DNA from: Methylophaga sp.
GTDB lineage: Bacteria; Pseudomonadota; Gammaproteobacteria; Nitrosococcales; Methylophagaceae
DNA: 36,199 nucleotides
Assembly: GCA_030148085.1 (NCBI GenBank)
Contig: JASBUF010000034.1
Coordinates: 1-36,199 of the forward strand
Direction of reading: 5' to 3'
A program made the position numbers and the translations under genes. Position 1 is the first letter of the stretch. Each line of letters opens with the position of its first letter. The notes below the pieces were generated by a model. It searched no databases. It saw only the letters and a list, made by a program, of their open reading frames with translations, and had not been told where the DNA came from. Positions 1 through 10,953 of this stretch are shown one piece after another.

Positions 1-64
1 CATCGCGTGGAAACTCCACGTCGACTACCGCGCCGATAATTTGAACAATCTTTCCAGAGCTCAT
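1..64 (-). CDS. atpD: ATP synthase F1 subunit beta (N-terminal fragment, cut by window edge)
   Basis: Only the first 21 codons are present; the gene runs off the left edge. The translation starts MSSGKIVQIIGAVVDVEF, the usual beta-barrel start of the catalytic beta subunit of F1. A GAGG ribosome site sits about 7 nt upstream of the ATG. It is the next gene after atpG in the minus-strand atp operon, which is the standard order (A-G-D). Beta carries the catalytic nucleotide sites, but that part lies outside the window. Confidence 0.93.
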   Translation of the reverse strand, partial: MSSGKIVQIIGAVVDVEFPRD

Positions 65-91
65 CTCGCTTCCTCTTAATATCTATATCAG

Positions 92-958
92 TTATACCGC
101 AGCGGCACCTGCAACAATCTCGGAGATCTCTTGCGTAATCGCAGCTTGTCGAGCTTTGTTGTAAACCAGTTGCAAGTCATCAATGAGGTTACCGGCGTTA
201 TCGGTCGCGTTTTTCATCGCGATCATTCGAGATGCTTGCTCACAGGCAATGTTCTCGACCACACCTTGGTAAACCAATGACTCGATGTAACGGACCAGCA
301 GGTCGTCCAGTACTTCTTTTGCATCAGGTTCGTAAATGTAATCCCAGTGATGGGACAGCTCTTCGCTTGGCTTCTCCGGCGTAGCTGGCAGCAGACGTAC
401 AAGCTTGTTTTCCTGAGTCATGGTGTTCACGAACTCGTTGTAAACAAGGTACAAGCTGTCAATTGAACCGTTGTTGTACGCATCCAGCATAACTTTGACT
501 GTACCAATCAACTCGTGTGGATGCGGCGCATCACCGAGCTGTACAGCCTGACCAACATGGTTAACTGGCAGTCGACTGAAAAAGCTTGACGCTTTCTGAC
601 CAATGGTACAGACGTCAATTTGAATGCCTTTATCAGACTTGGCTTTGATGTCATTCAAAACCGTTTTGAACAAGTTATTGTTCAGACCGCCACAAAGCCC
701 ACGATCAGACGAGACTACGATGTAACCCACGCGTTTGTTTTCTTCACGATCCTGCAGGTACGGATGTTTGTACTCAGGATGTGCAAAAGCCAAATGCTGG
801 ATAACGTTGTAGATCTTGTCTGAATAAGGACGTGTCGCTGCCATGCGATCTTGAGCCTTACGCATTTTACTCGCGGCAACCATCTCCATCGCAGAGGTGA
901 TCTTCTGCGTGTTTTTGATGCTGCCAATCTGAGTCCGTATCTCTTTACCGCTAGCCAT
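92..958 (-). CDS. atpG: ATP synthase F1 subunit gamma
   Basis: This 288-residue protein is the central rotor shaft of F1, coupling rotation of the c-ring to catalysis in alpha3beta3. The N-terminal helix has the family start [20 protein letters not shown] and the following EMVAASKM stretch. The C-terminal helix ends in [19 protein letters not shown], the part that penetrates the alpha/beta ring. Length matches the family (about 287 in E. coli). The ATG is preceded by GGAG 8 nt upstream, inside a 14-nt gap after the atpA stop. It is cotranscribed with the rest of the atp operon. Confidence 0.98.
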   Translation of the reverse strand: MASGKEIRTQIGSIKNTQKITSAMEMVAASKMRKAQDRMAATRPYSDKIYNVIQHLAFAHPEYKHPYLQDREENKRVGYIVVSSDRGLCGGLNNNLFKTVLNDIKAKSDKGIQIDVCTIGQKASSFFSRLPVNHVGQAVQLGDAPHPHELIGTVKVMLDAYNNGSIDSLYLVYNEFVNTMTQENKLVRLLPATPEKPSEELSHHWDYIYEPDAKEVLDDLLVRYIESLVYQGVVENIACEQASRMIAMKNATDNAGNLIDDLQLVYNKARQAAITQEISEIVAGAAAV

Positions 959-972
959 GACTTATGCTCCGA

Positions 973-2514
973 TTACCAGCTACCGGTTTTTTTAAAGCTC
1001 TCGATTGCTGTACGCATTTGCGCTGCAATCTCGTCATTAAAGTTACCGGTGTCGTTAATTGTCGCCATCAGGTCAGCTTGGTTTGAACGCATGTTAGACA
1101 GCAGAGCAGCTTCAAATGAACCTACTTTGTCGACTTCGACGTCGTCCAGGTAACCTTCGTTAGCTGAGAACAGTGAAACCGCCATTTCAGCAACTGACAG
1201 AGGTTGATATTGTTTCTGCTTCATCAGCTCGGTTACACGTTGACCGCGGCTGATTTGTGCACGTGTCGCTTCATCCAGGTCAGAAGCAAACTGAGCAAAG
1301 GCTGCCAGTTCACGGTACTGAGCCAGGTCAAGACGAATACCGCCACCCAGTTTCTTGATGATCTTGGTTTGTGCCGCACCACCTACACGAGAAACAGACA
1401 GACCGGCGTTAATCGCAGGACGGATACCTGAGTTGAACAGGTCAGTTTCCAGGAAGATCTGACCGTCAGTAATCGAAATTACGTTAGTCGGTACGAAAGC
1501 AGATACGTCACCCGCTTGGGTTTCGATGATAGGCAGAGCAGTCAGAGAACCGGTTTTACCTTTCACTTCACCGTTGGTCATTTTCTCAACGTAGTCAGCG
1601 TTAACGCGCGCAGCACGTTCCAGGAGACGTGAGTGGAGGTAGAAAACGTCACCAGGGTAAGCTTCACGACCAGGTGGACGACGCAGCAGCAGAGATACCT
1701 GACGGTAAGCCCATGCTTGTTTGGTCAGATCGTCATAGATGATCAGAGCGTCTTCACCGCGGTCACGGAAGTATTCACCCATTGCACAACCAGCGTATGG
1801 CGCAATGAATTGCAGTGCAGCAGAGTCAGAGGCAGAAGCAGCAACGATGATGGTGTGATCCAGCGCGCCATGTTCTTCCAGTTTACGAACAACGTTCGCG
1901 ATAGAAGAGGCTTTCTGACCAATCGCCACATAGATACATTTAACACCAGTACCTTTTTGGTTGATGATGGTATCTACAGCAATTGCAGTTTTACCAGTTT
2001 GACGGTCACCGATGATCAGCTCACGCTGGCCACGGCCAACTGGGATCATGGCGTCAATCGATTTCAGACCAGTTTGAATTGGCTGATCGACTGATTGACG
2101 AGCGATAACGCCAGGAGCGACTTTCTCAATTGGAGATTTCGACTCGGCAGTGATATCACCTTTACCATCAATGGCTTTACCCAAAGAGTTTACAACACGA
2201 CCCAGCAGCGCTTCGCCAGTTGGGACTTCCAGAATACGACCAGTACATTTGACTTTGTCGCCTTCTGAGATGTGTTGGTAGTCACCCAGGATTACGGCAC
2301 CGACGGAATCACGCTCAAGGTTAAGCGCCATACCAAAGGTGTTACCAGGGAATTCCAGCATTTCCCCTGACATAACATCGGCTAAGCCGTGAATACGAAC
2401 GATACCGTCGGTGACACCGATTACGGTACCTTCTGTGCGCGCTTCAGTGGCCCCATCAAAGCTCTCGATACGCTTTTTGATCAGGTCACTGATTTCTGCT
2501 GAATTCAGTTGCAT
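973..2514 (-). CDS. atpA: ATP synthase F1 subunit alpha
   Basis: Alpha is the non-catalytic nucleotide-binding subunit of the F1 head. The 513 residues equal the E. coli length. The beta-barrel domain covers roughly residues 1-95, the nucleotide-binding domain 96-380 with Walker A GDRQTGKT at about 169-176, and the C-terminal helical domain follows. The arginine-finger region ([11 protein letters not shown]-like, here [11 protein letters not shown]) is present. It starts with [16 protein letters not shown], typical of gammaproteobacteria. The gap to atpH is 25 nt. Nothing is missing or unusual. Confidence 0.98.
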   Translation of the reverse strand: MQLNSAEISDLIKKRIESFDGATEARTEGTVIGVTDGIVRIHGLADVMSGEMLEFPGNTFGMALNLERDSVGAVILGDYQHISEGDKVKCTGRILEVPTGEALLGRVVNSLGKAIDGKGDITAESKSPIEKVAPGVIARQSVDQPIQTGLKSIDAMIPVGRGQRELIIGDRQTGKTAIAVDTIINQKGTGVKCIYVAIGQKASSIANVVRKLEEHGALDHTIIVAASASDSAALQFIAPYAGCAMGEYFRDRGEDALIIYDDLTKQAWAYRQVSLLLRRPPGREAYPGDVFYLHSRLLERAARVNADYVEKMTNGEVKGKTGSLTALPIIETQAGDVSAFVPTNVISITDGQIFLETDLFNSGIRPAINAGLSVSRVGGAAQTKIIKKLGGGIRLDLAQYRELAAFAQFASDLDEATRAQISRGQRVTELMKQKQYQPLSVAEMAVSLFSANEGYLDDVEVDKVGSFEAALLSNMRSNQADLMATINDTGNFNDEIAAQMRTAIESFKKTGSW

Positions 2515-2539
2515 CTCTGTTTCCTCTATAACGGGCCGC

Positions 2540-3073
2540 TTAATTAATAGCGTTGGCCAGTCTGTTCAGTTTACCCAAGGCAGAACCGTCAATTACCAGG
2601 TCGCCTGCACGAATGATTGCACCACCGAGCAAGCTTTCATCGATGCTGGTGCTGAGCGTGACATCACGACCCAGACGCTGTTTCAGCGCAGCAGAAATTT
2701 TATCTGCTTGCTCTGAGCTCAACTCACGCGCTGAGATTACTTCAGCGGTCATCGATTTTTCAGCTTCGGCGCGCAAGGCTTCGAAGAGAACGGTAATGTC
2801 TGTTAATAGCAACAGACGGTTGTTTTCTGCCAGCAATGACAGGAAGTGCTTGGCATCAGCTGTCATCAGATCACCGGCGATATCCGCCAGCAGTCCAACA
2901 GCCTGCTCGTCACTTACTGCAGGGCTAGTGATTATGGATTGCATTTCTGGTTCATTAACGCATTGCGCCAGAACCGCAAGCAGGTCAGACCACGCCTTCA
3001 ACTCGCCTTTTTCCTGCGCGATGGAAAACACCGCGTTGGCGTATGGACGAGCGATGGTTATTGCTTCTGCCAT
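2540..3073 (-). CDS. atpH: ATP synthase F1 subunit delta
   Basis: Delta joins the top of F1 to the peripheral stalk (b2). The 177-residue protein starts [19 protein letters not shown], the conserved N-terminal helix motif RPYAxAxF, and its C-terminal part has the family pattern of a Lys-Arg-x-G-x-D-V segment followed by a GGAIIRAGD strand. Length matches E. coli (177). It lies between atpF and atpA, as expected, with an 11-nt gap after the atpF stop. Confidence 0.97.
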   Translation of the reverse strand: MAEAITIARPYANAVFSIAQEKGELKAWSDLLAVLAQCVNEPEMQSIITSPAVSDEQAVGLLADIAGDLMTADAKHFLSLLAENNRLLLLTDITVLFEALRAEAEKSMTAEVISARELSSEQADKISAALKQRLGRDVTLSTSIDESLLGGAIIRAGDLVIDGSALGKLNRLANAIN

Positions 3074-3084
3074 CCTAAATTCCT

Positions 3085-3555
3085 CTAGATTCGGCTAACC
3101 AATTCGTCGAGCAAATCGGTATGGGCCTTTTCATCAATTTCACGGCCAAGAATTTTGCCTGCACCAGCCAGTGCAATACCGCCGACCTGAGATTTCAGTT
3201 CATCACGGGCACGGTTCGCTTCCTGGTCGATCTCTGCTTTCGCAGAGTTCAGGATACGCTCACCTTCTACACGGGCATTGGCTTTAGACTCGTCCACGAT
3301 TTCGTTACCACGTTTTTGCGCTTGAGCAACGATTTCACTCGCTTGCTCTTTTGCTTCGTGGATCACTTGTTGTGCACGCTTCTCAGCCAGCTCTTGTTCA
3401 TGACGGCCACGTTCTGCAGCAGCCAGACCATCGGCAATTTTCTTTTTACGCTCTTCGAGCGCTTGCATGATAGGTGGCCATACATATTTCATGCAGAAGG
3501 CAACAAAGACCGCAAACGCGATAATCTGGCCTATGATGGTTGCATTGATATTCAT
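3085..3555 (-). CDS. atpF: ATP synthase Fo subunit b
   Basis: Subunit b forms the peripheral stalk. One N-terminal membrane helix (about residues 4-26, starting MNINATIIGQIIAFAVFVAF) is followed by a long charged, heptad-like helix rich in Ala, Glu and Lys (about residues 30-130) that dimerises and contacts delta. The 156 residues equal the E. coli length. The gene sits between atpE and atpH. No duplicate b or b' gene is seen, so the stalk should be a homodimer. Confidence 0.97.
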   Translation of the reverse strand: MNINATIIGQIIAFAVFVAFCMKYVWPPIMQALEERKKKIADGLAAAERGRHEQELAEKRAQQVIHEAKEQASEIVAQAQKRGNEIVDESKANARVEGERILNSAKAEIDQEANRARDELKSQVGGIALAGAGKILGREIDEKAHTDLLDELVSRI

Positions 3556-3600
3556 GCCTGTACCTCTATGTTTACCGCAACGGGGGACGGATTAAGTGTA

Positions 3601-5169
<1,569 letters not shown>

Positions 5170-5211
5170 TTTTACTCGTGGATTTGGATTTTGCCTTAAG
5201 CAAATCAGGGC

Positions 5212-5241
5212 ATTATAAAGACACCGCGCAGAGGCGGTCAA
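5212..5241 (-). promoter_or_regulatory. Sigma-70 promoter of the atp operon
   Basis: On the minus strand the -35 box TTGACC (5241-5236) and a perfect -10 box TATAAT (5217-5212) are separated by 18 bp. Transcription would start near 5205, about 36 nt before the atpI ATG. The promoter begins 13 bp after the parB stop, so the ATP synthase genes need not depend on read-through from mnmG-rsmG-parAB. This also decides the atpI start. Confidence 0.8.
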
Positions 5242-5254
5242 TGAAATTCTTCCC

Positions 5255-6115
5255 TTACTTAATGCGTTTGATGAGTTTTTTCAGCTCATCGACATTGCGG
5301 TAGCTAATGACCAATCGGCCCTTGCCACTCGCACTGTGCTTGATACTACATGCTGAGTCGAGTTTCTCGTTAATATTCTGCTCGATAGCATGGATCTCTT
5401 CGAGGTCAGTTTGCGACTGTTTTTGTGCGGGCTTTTTGGGTGTTTGCAGCCGACGAATCAGTTGCTCGGCCTCACGCACTGACAAACCTTTCTCAACGAT
5501 CTGTCCGGCCACTTCACTTTGCAGCTCACCTTCCAGCGCCAGCAAAGCGCGGGCATGACCCATTTCCAGATCACAGTTTTCAACCAGGCGTTTTACGTCT
5601 TCATTCAGATTACGCAGACGCAGTAAATTGGTGACCGCAGTTCGCGATTTACCCACCGCTTCCGCGGCCTGTTGATGGGTCATTTCAAACTCTTCACGCA
5701 GACGGAATAAGGCATTGGCCTCTTCCATCGGGTTTAGGTTTTCACGCTGGATATTTTCAATCAACGCCATGGCGATGGCACTGCGATCGGAGACGTCTCT
5801 GACGATCACTGGCACTTCAACCAGCCCCGCCATACGCGATGCACGCCAGCGACGCTCACCGGCTACGATTTCGTATTTGTCTTCAGCAACGGGACGGACG
5901 ATGATCGGCTGGACCAACCCCTGGGCCCGAATCGAGTCAGCCAGTTCTTCCAGTGACTCTTGAGACATATCGATACGCGGCTGATATTTGCCGGGCTGAA
6001 GCATGTCCAGAGGGAAATGTTGCAGACTGTCATCCAGGTTCGCTTTTTCTGGCTGATTTACATCTGCCAGTAATGCGTCCAGCCCCCTGCCCAACCCTCT
6101 CTTTTTTATTGCCAT
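5255..6115 (-). CDS. parB: Chromosome partitioning protein ParB
   Basis: ParB is the CTP-dependent DNA clamp that loads at parS sites and works with ParA in chromosome segregation. The 286 residues hold an N-terminal ParA-contact peptide (RGLGRGLDALL, about 6-16), the ParB/Srx CTPase domain with GERRWRA at about 86-92, the segment IENIQRENLNPMEEA, a helix-turn-helix around 145-170 and a C-terminal dimerisation domain. It follows parA after 16 nt. No parS palindrome was found in the window. Confidence 0.97.
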   Translation of the reverse strand: MAIKKRGLGRGLDALLADVNQPEKANLDDSLQHFPLDMLQPGKYQPRIDMSQESLEELADSIRAQGLVQPIIVRPVAEDKYEIVAGERRWRASRMAGLVEVPVIVRDVSDRSAIAMALIENIQRENLNPMEEANALFRLREEFEMTHQQAAEAVGKSRTAVTNLLRLRNLNEDVKRLVENCDLEMGHARALLALEGELQSEVAGQIVEKGLSVREAEQLIRRLQTPKKPAQKQSQTDLEEIHAIEQNINEKLDSACSIKHSASGKGRLVISYRNVDELKKLIKRIK

Positions 6116-6131
6116 GCCAAATACCTAATTG

Positions 6132-6905
6132 TCAGCTTGCGTTAGTCTGTCGTCTCATAAACTCACTGGCTAATGCCATATAGGCAATTGAGCCGGTTGA
6201 GCTTCGGTCATAAGCCAATACCGGCAAGCCGTGACTTGGCGCTTCGGCCAGACGGACATTACGAGGAATGATCGATTGAAACACTTTACCTTCAAAGTGG
6301 CTCATCAATTGCCGCGAGACCTGATTGGCCAGATTGTTGCGGGCATCGAACATGGTGCGTAACAGCCCGGTAATATCCAAAGTCGGATTGGCGCGCTGCT
6401 TGACCCGTTCAATGGTTTTCAACAACGACGACAAGCCCTCCAGCGCGTAATACTCACATTGGATGGGGATCACGATGCCCTGTGAGGCCACTAGCGCATT
6501 GACGGTAAGCATACTCAATGATGGCGGACAGTCAATGAGCACGTAGTCATATTTTTCACGGGTAGATTCAAGTGCTATTCGCAGCCGATGTTCGCGCAGC
6601 TTGATTTCCAGAAGCTCAACTTCCGCTGCCGTCAAATCGGCATTGGTGGGCATAACATCAAAGCCCAGCCCTTCGGGTGATAGGATCGCATCCGATGCCC
6701 GAGCTTCGGCCATTATGACTTCATAGCTGCTGTTTTCAATGTCATTTTTATCAAGGCCACAGCCTGTAGTCGCGTTGCCTTGCGGGTCGAGGTCGATAAG
6801 GAGAACTTTTTTGCCAAAGTCAGCCAGAGAGGCTGCCAAGTTGACCGTGGTGGTGGTCTTACCAACCCCACCTTTCTGGTTGGTCACTGCGAATATGTTT
6901 CCCAT
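6132..6905 (-). CDS. parA: Chromosome partitioning ATPase ParA
   Basis: ParA is a deviant Walker ATPase that binds DNA non-specifically and moves ParB-parS complexes. From the ATG at 6905 it has 257 residues and begins MGNIFAVTNQKGGVGKTTT; the deviant Walker A KGGVGKTT is at about 11-18, and DLDPQGN and LIDCPPSL follow. The frame also allows a TTG at 6911, which has an AAGGA site at a good distance, so the start may be two codons earlier. It lies within 10 nt of rsmG and 16 nt of parB, clearly one operon. Type Ib chromosomal ParA (Soj). Confidence 0.96.
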   Translation of the reverse strand: MGNIFAVTNQKGGVGKTTTTVNLAASLADFGKKVLLIDLDPQGNATTGCGLDKNDIENSSYEVIMAEARASDAILSPEGLGFDVMPTNADLTAAEVELLEIKLREHRLRIALESTREKYDYVLIDCPPSLSMLTVNALVASQGIVIPIQCEYYALEGLSSLLKTIERVKQRANPTLDITGLLRTMFDARNNLANQVSRQLMSHFEGKVFQSIIPRNVRLAEAPSHGLPVLAYDRSSTGSIAYMALASEFMRRQTNAS

Positions 6906-6913
6906 TCTCAACC

Positions 6914-7540
6914 CTAATCCTTAATCAGTCTCACCAAATGTCGCTCTCCATCACAGGCGGGTACCGTCAGCGATACCACGTCCCGCAGGTGGAACACCTT
7001 ACTATCAAACTGTAATTCCTGCTCCGGATACACACCTTTCATCAGCACCAGCTCGCCTTGCGGCTGACAATGCTGCCCGGCCAGACGGATGATGTCATCG
7101 ATGCTGGCAAAGGCCCGAGCAGTGATGATAGCAAACTGAGGTAAAGATACCTGTTCCACACGGCCATGCACAACTGTGACGTTGCTTAAGCCCAGCTCAG
7201 CCTTGACCTGCTGCAGGAAACGGGTTTTTTTGGAATTACTGTCGAGCAACGTGACCGCACAGTCCGGCCGGGCAATCGCTGCCGGGATGCCAGGAAGCCC
7301 ACCACCGGTGCCAACATCCAGCAAACTCGGCGCATCCAGATAGGGCAATATCGCCAGACTATCAATGATATGGCGTGCCAGCATCTCAGCCGGATCACGC
7401 ACTGAGGTCAGGTTATAAACTTTGTTCCATTTGGCCATCAGCGCGACATAATCCAGCAACTGTTGCTGCTGGGTCGGGCTGAGATCAATCGATAACGCTT
7501 GGCAGCCCTGCTCGAGCTGCGTTCTCAAATCTACCGCCAT
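6914..7540 (-). CDS. rsmG: 16S rRNA (guanine527-N7)-methyltransferase
   Basis: RsmG (GidB) methylates N7 of G527 in 16S rRNA using S-adenosylmethionine; its loss gives low-level streptomycin resistance in other bacteria. The 208-residue protein has the family stretch WNKVYNLTSVRDP (about 38-50), RHIIDSL, and the SAM-binding motif LLDVGTGGGLPGIP (about 73-86). The ATG overlaps the mnmG stop by one base (TAATG), so the two are translationally coupled. Confidence 0.97.
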   Translation of the reverse strand: MAVDLRTQLEQGCQALSIDLSPTQQQQLLDYVALMAKWNKVYNLTSVRDPAEMLARHIIDSLAILPYLDAPSLLDVGTGGGLPGIPAAIARPDCAVTLLDSNSKKTRFLQQVKAELGLSNVTVVHGRVEQVSLPQFAIITARAFASIDDIIRLAGQHCQPQGELVLMKGVYPEQELQFDSKVFHLRDVVSLTVPACDGERHLVRLIKD

Positions 7541-9423
7541 TAACTGGCTTCGCTCAGGCCGCTGCGCTTAAGGTGCACTAATAATAATGACACCGCCGCT
7601 GGCGTCACACCGGAAATACGTGCAGCCTGGCCCAAATTGGTCGGTCTGACTTGCTCCAATTTTTCGCGAACTTCGTTGGATAGACCACGGACGGCTTTGT
7701 AATCCAGTTCGACTGGCAAAGCCATATTTTCATTACGTTGCACACGGGCAATTTCGTTTTGCTGGCGATTAATATAGCCCGAGTATTTGGTCTGAATCAC
7801 CACTTGTTCTGCGACATCATCGGCAACGCTTTGCTCCTGCTCCATCAAGTCCAGCAAAGTGGTGTAATCCACATTCGGTCGACGCAACAGCTCTTTCGCC
7901 GTGGTGACTTTACCCAGCTTCTCACCAAGAATCGTTTCAGCGCGGATTTGATCGATCTTTTCCGGTACAAACTTATAACTGTCCAGACGATCGTTTTCCT
8001 GTTGCACCGCTTCCTGCTTGGCATTGAATACGGCCCAACGCTCATCATCAACAATGCCCAGCTGACGACCGATCGGTGTCAGACGCAAGTCTGCATTATC
8101 TTCACGCAGCATCAAACGATACTCTGCGCGGCTGGTAAACATCCGATACGGCTCACGGGTACCGGAAGTAATCAGATCATCAATGAGTACACCGATATAG
8201 GCTTCATCACGACGTGGATACCAGCCTTCCAGTCCGCGCGCCTGCAGACCGGCGTTCAAACCCGCTATCAGGCCCTGTGCGCCGGCTTCTTCATAACCGG
8301 TGGTGCCGTTAATCTGACCAGCAAAGAACAGACCGCCCAGATGTTTGGTTTCCAAAGTCGGGTTCAGATCGCGCGGATCAAAGAAGTCGTATTCAATCGC
8401 ATAACCTGGACGGGTAATGTGGGCGTTTTCCAGCCCTTTCATCGAACGCACGATTTCGTACTGCACATCAAACGGCAGACTGGTTGAAATACCGTTCGGA
8501 TAGACCTCACCACATTCCAAACCTTCCGGCTCCAGGAATATCTGATGGGCACTACGATCAGCAAAACGTACCACCTTATCTTCAATCGATGGGCAGTAGC
8601 GTGGCCCAATACCCTCGATCTCACCGCTGTACATCGGTGAACGATCCAGGTTATTTCGGATCACATCATGCGTCTGTTCATTGGTGTGCGTGATATAGCA
8701 GGAGATCTGTCTTGGGTGATGCTCGCGCTTACCGAGGAAAGAAAACACCGGTGTCGGATCGTCACCCGGTTGCTCGGCAAGTACAGAGAAATCGATGCTA
8801 TTGGTCGCAATACGGGGCGGTGTACCGGTTTTCAGGCGATCAACCCGAAACGGTAAAGCGCGCAGACGCTGTGATAAGGCAATTGAGGCAGGGTCACCTG
8901 CACGGCCGCCTTGATGATTTTGCAGACCGATATGAATCAAACCGCCCAAGAATGTACCGACAGTCAATACCACGGCTTTAGCCGAGAAACGCAGACCAGC
9001 TTGAGTGACCACACCGACGACACGATCATTTTCGACCACTAGATCATCGACTGGCTGCTGGAAAATTGACAGGTTTGGCTGGTTTTCCAGATAGGCACGC
9101 ACTGCCGCTTTATAGCGAATGCGATCGGCTTGGGCGCGGGTAGCGCGCACAGCTGGACCTTTACTTGAGTTAAGGGTACGGAACTGAATACCACCACGAT
9201 CGGCTGCCTGCGCCATAATGCCGCCCAAGGCATCGATCTCTTTAACCAAGTGACCTTTACCAATACCACCAATCGCGGGATTACAGCTCATCTGTCCCAA
9301 GGTTTCGATGTTCTGGGTCAACAGTAGAGTTTTGACACCCTGGCGCGCCGAGGCCAAGGCTGCCTCAGTACCCGCGTGACCGCCGCCAACAACAATGACA
9401 TCATAGTGGTCTTGGTAATTCAT
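7540..9423 (-). CDS. mnmG: tRNA uridine 5-carboxymethylaminomethyl modification enzyme MnmG
   Basis: MnmG (GidA) is the FAD-containing partner of MnmE that installs carboxymethylaminomethyl groups at the wobble uridine of several tRNAs. The 627 residues begin with the FAD-binding [12 protein letters not shown] segment (about 13-24), followed by the GidA signature region around [19 protein letters not shown] conserved Cys lies in RYCPSIEDK, and the C-terminal helical domain ends with [13 protein letters not shown]. It is the first gene of mnmG-rsmG-parA-parB. A -10-like TAAAAT lies 34-39 bp upstream of the ATG, but I see no good -35. Confidence 0.98.
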   Translation of the reverse strand: MNYQDHYDVIVVGGGHAGTEAALASARQGVKTLLLTQNIETLGQMSCNPAIGGIGKGHLVKEIDALGGIMAQAADRGGIQFRTLNSSKGPAVRATRAQADRIRYKAAVRAYLENQPNLSIFQQPVDDLVVENDRVVGVVTQAGLRFSAKAVVLTVGTFLGGLIHIGLQNHQGGRAGDPASIALSQRLRALPFRVDRLKTGTPPRIATNSIDFSVLAEQPGDDPTPVFSFLGKREHHPRQISCYITHTNEQTHDVIRNNLDRSPMYSGEIEGIGPRYCPSIEDKVVRFADRSAHQIFLEPEGLECGEVYPNGISTSLPFDVQYEIVRSMKGLENAHITRPGYAIEYDFFDPRDLNPTLETKHLGGLFFAGQINGTTGYEEAGAQGLIAGLNAGLQARGLEGWYPRRDEAYIGVLIDDLITSGTREPYRMFTSRAEYRLMLREDNADLRLTPIGRQLGIVDDERWAVFNAKQEAVQQENDRLDSYKFVPEKIDQIRAETILGEKLGKVTTAKELLRRPNVDYTTLLDLMEQEQSVADDVAEQVVIQTKYSGYINRQQNEIARVQRNENMALPVELDYKAVRGLSNEVREKLEQVRPTNLGQAARISGVTPAAVSLLLVHLKRSGLSEAS

Positions 9424-9523
9424 ATCGCACCAAACACATAAAGTGAAAAGGCATAGATTTTAACATGGCGTTAATAATGTTTGCCTAATATTCAATCATT
9501 TAAATCACTCTGACAGGATTCAA

Positions 9524-9880
9524 ATGGAAAAGAACCGTGGTGTTAAACGCCTGTTTTACGCATTGATTTATTCATGGCAGGGACTGATTTCTGCCTTGAA
9601 GCATGAAGAAGCTTTCCGTCAGGAATTTATCGTTTTCCTGATTCTGACCACGGTCAGTTGCTTTCTGGATGTGAGCGCCATAGAGCGACTGTTAATGATT
9701 AGCACGCTGGTGATGGTGATGATTGTCGAAATTCTGAACTCCGCGATTGAAACCACCATCGACCGCGTCAGCTATGACAAACACAAGCTCTCTGGCCGGG
9801 CCAAAGACTATGGTTCCTTTGCCGTGTTGATGAGCATTTTGGTTGCAACAGCGACTTGGCTAACGATTCTATTTAATTAG
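9524..9880 (+). CDS. dgkA: Diacylglycerol kinase (prokaryotic, membrane)
   Basis: DgkA phosphorylates diacylglycerol to phosphatidic acid in the inner membrane, recycling lipid by-products. The 118-residue protein has an amphipathic N-terminus, three membrane helices and the family core [13 protein letters not shown] followed by [13 protein letters not shown]. Catalytic and metal-site Glu, Asn, Glu and Asp positions are kept. AGGA lies 6 nt before the ATG. It is transcribed away from mnmG across a 100-bp gap, and its stop overlaps the lgt stop region by 8 bp on the opposite strand. Confidence 0.96.
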   Translation: MEKNRGVKRLFYALIYSWQGLISALKHEEAFRQEFIVFLILTTVSCFLDVSAIERLLMISTLVMVMIVEILNSAIETTIDRVSYDKHKLSGRAKDYGSFAVLMSILVATATWLTILFN

Positions 9881-10646
9881 CCCGGCGATAGGCCCAAACC
9901 ATCATTACGACACCGCCGATAATCATCGGCAGGCACAACACCTGCCCCATGGTCAGCCAATTAAACGCCAGATAGCCGTATTGTGGATCGGGGATACGGA
10001 CAAATTCGACAATAAAACGGAAAACGCCGTAACCCATCAAGAATAGCCCTGACACCGCGGCGCGGGGACGGGCTTTGGCCGAAAACCACCACAAAATAAT
10101 AAACAACAGCAAGCCTTCTAAAGCTGCCTGATACAGTTGTGATGGGTGACGTGGCAAGGGACCACCTCCGGGAAACACCATCGCCCATGGCACATCGCTC
10201 ACCCTGCCCCACAGTTCAGCGTTGATGAAGTTACCGATGCGGCCTAGCATTAGGCCAATTGGCACCATAGGCGCAATAAAGTCACTGATCTCGAAAAAGG
10301 ACTTGCCGGTTTTTCGTGAGAAATACCAAAAAGCGACGAGCACACCCAACAGGCCACCGTGGAAGGACATACCTCCCTGCCATATTTTTAACAGGTTAAG
10401 CGGGTTACCCAGATTGGCCGGTAAGTCATAAAACAAGGCATAGCCCAGACGACCGCCAAGAATCACACCCAGTGCCCCATAGAACAATAAGTCTTCCAGC
10501 TGGTTCACCTGCCAGCCATAGCGCGCTGCACGGTAACGGCCGAGCAGCCAGACAAAAGCAAAGCCGAACAGGTACATCAACCCGTACCAATGAATGTCCA
10601 GGGGACCCAGACTAAGAGCAACAGGATCGATCTGTGGGTAGTTCAT
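9873..10646 (-). CDS. lgt: Phosphatidylglycerol--prolipoprotein diacylglyceryl transferase
   Basis: Lgt attaches diacylglycerol to the lipobox Cys of prolipoproteins in the inner membrane, the first step of lipoprotein maturation. I start it at the ATG at 10646 ([16 protein letters not shown], 257 residues), which has AGAGG 6 nt upstream. The longer open frame to 10763 runs into the nitrogen enhancer region and is not conserved-looking. The catalytic-site SFHGGL segment and the Lgt signature [14 protein letters not shown] are present, with about seven membrane helices. Confidence 0.96.
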   Translation of the reverse strand: MNYPQIDPVALSLGPLDIHWYGLMYLFGFAFVWLLGRYRAARYGWQVNQLEDLLFYGALGVILGGRLGYALFYDLPANLGNPLNLLKIWQGGMSFHGGLLGVLVAFWYFSRKTGKSFFEISDFIAPMVPIGLMLGRIGNFINAELWGRVSDVPWAMVFPGGGPLPRHPSQLYQAALEGLLLFIILWWFSAKARPRAAVSGLFLMGYGVFRFIVEFVRIPDPQYGYLAFNWLTMGQVLCLPMIIGGVVMMVWAYRRAN

Positions 10647-10723
10647 GACGGCCTCTTTGCAGGAATCGCCGCCATCATAACAACATACACTCGGCAAATC
10701 GAAGCTCAATTTTGCCACCGCCT

Positions 10724-10740
10724 CGCACCAGTTTGGTACA
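10724..10740 (+). promoter_or_regulatory. NtrC-type enhancer site 1
   Basis: The sequence CGCACCAGTTTGGTACA matches the NtrC dyad TGCACC-N5-GGTGCA at 10 of 12 defined bases. Its centre is 32 bp from that of site 2 (three helical turns) and about 131 bp upstream of the predicted sigma-54 start, close to the -140 site of E. coli glnAp2. Confidence 0.72.
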
Positions 10741-10755
10741 TCATCGCGTGTAGGC

Positions 10756-10772
10756 TGCACCAATTTGATCCT
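10756..10772 (+). promoter_or_regulatory. NtrC-type enhancer site 2 (one strong half)
   Basis: The sequence TGCACCAATTTGATCCT has a perfect left half and a weak right half (9 of 12 overall). Its centre is about 99 bp upstream of the predicted start, near the -108 position of E. coli glnAp2. Helical phasing with site 1 supports cooperative binding of NtrC dimers. Confidence 0.6.
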
Positions 10773-10835
10773 GTAAGCTCAAGTCAACACAAGTAAATGT
10801 GCGATAGTTCTCTGTTTTATCAGTGATTTACTAAG

Positions 10836-10852
10836 TTGGCATGCAATCTGCT
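10836..10852 (+). promoter_or_regulatory. Sigma-54 promoter of torF-glnK-amtB
   Basis: TTGGCATGCAATCTGCT matches the -24/-12 consensus (YTGGCACGRNNNTTGCW) with GG and GC at the exact required spacing and three mismatches at less critical positions. Transcription would start near 10863, leaving a leader of about 91 nt before the torF ATG. Together with the two upstream NtrC-type sites it indicates induction under nitrogen limitation by RpoN and phosphorylated NtrC, neither encoded in this window. Confidence 0.78.
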
Positions 10853-10953
10853 CAATCTGTTGCAGTCTGAATACACGGTGTTGTAAAAATTCAACGCAAT
10901 AATTCAAACGACTAAACAAATTAAATAAAAATGTTAAACCGAGGAGTAAACCA

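Larger units (their letters stand above)
10647..10953. other. 307-bp regulatory gap between lgt and torF
   Basis: This is the only gene-free stretch over 300 bp. It holds two NtrC-like enhancer sites and a sigma-54 promoter (separate entries) driving torF, followed by an A/T-rich leader of about 90 nt with a GAGGAG ribosome site before torF. I see no small gene in it. The lgt promoter must lie in its left part, possibly overlapping the enhancer sites, but I cannot point to convincing boxes. Confidence 0.7.

Noticed and set aside
7738-8487. A 249-codon plus-strand open frame opposite mnmG
   Set aside because: It lies entirely antisense to the well-supported mnmG, has no ribosome site or recognisable domain, and looks like codon-usage shadow.
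9424-9523. mnmG-dgkA gap as a possible origin of replication
   Set aside because: Only 100 bp, with no DnaA boxes or GATC cluster; it fits divergent promoters.
10647-10763. Extension of lgt by 39 codons
   Set aside because: It overlaps the NtrC-type enhancer sites, and the ATG at 10646 has a good ribosome site and the normal Lgt N-terminus.
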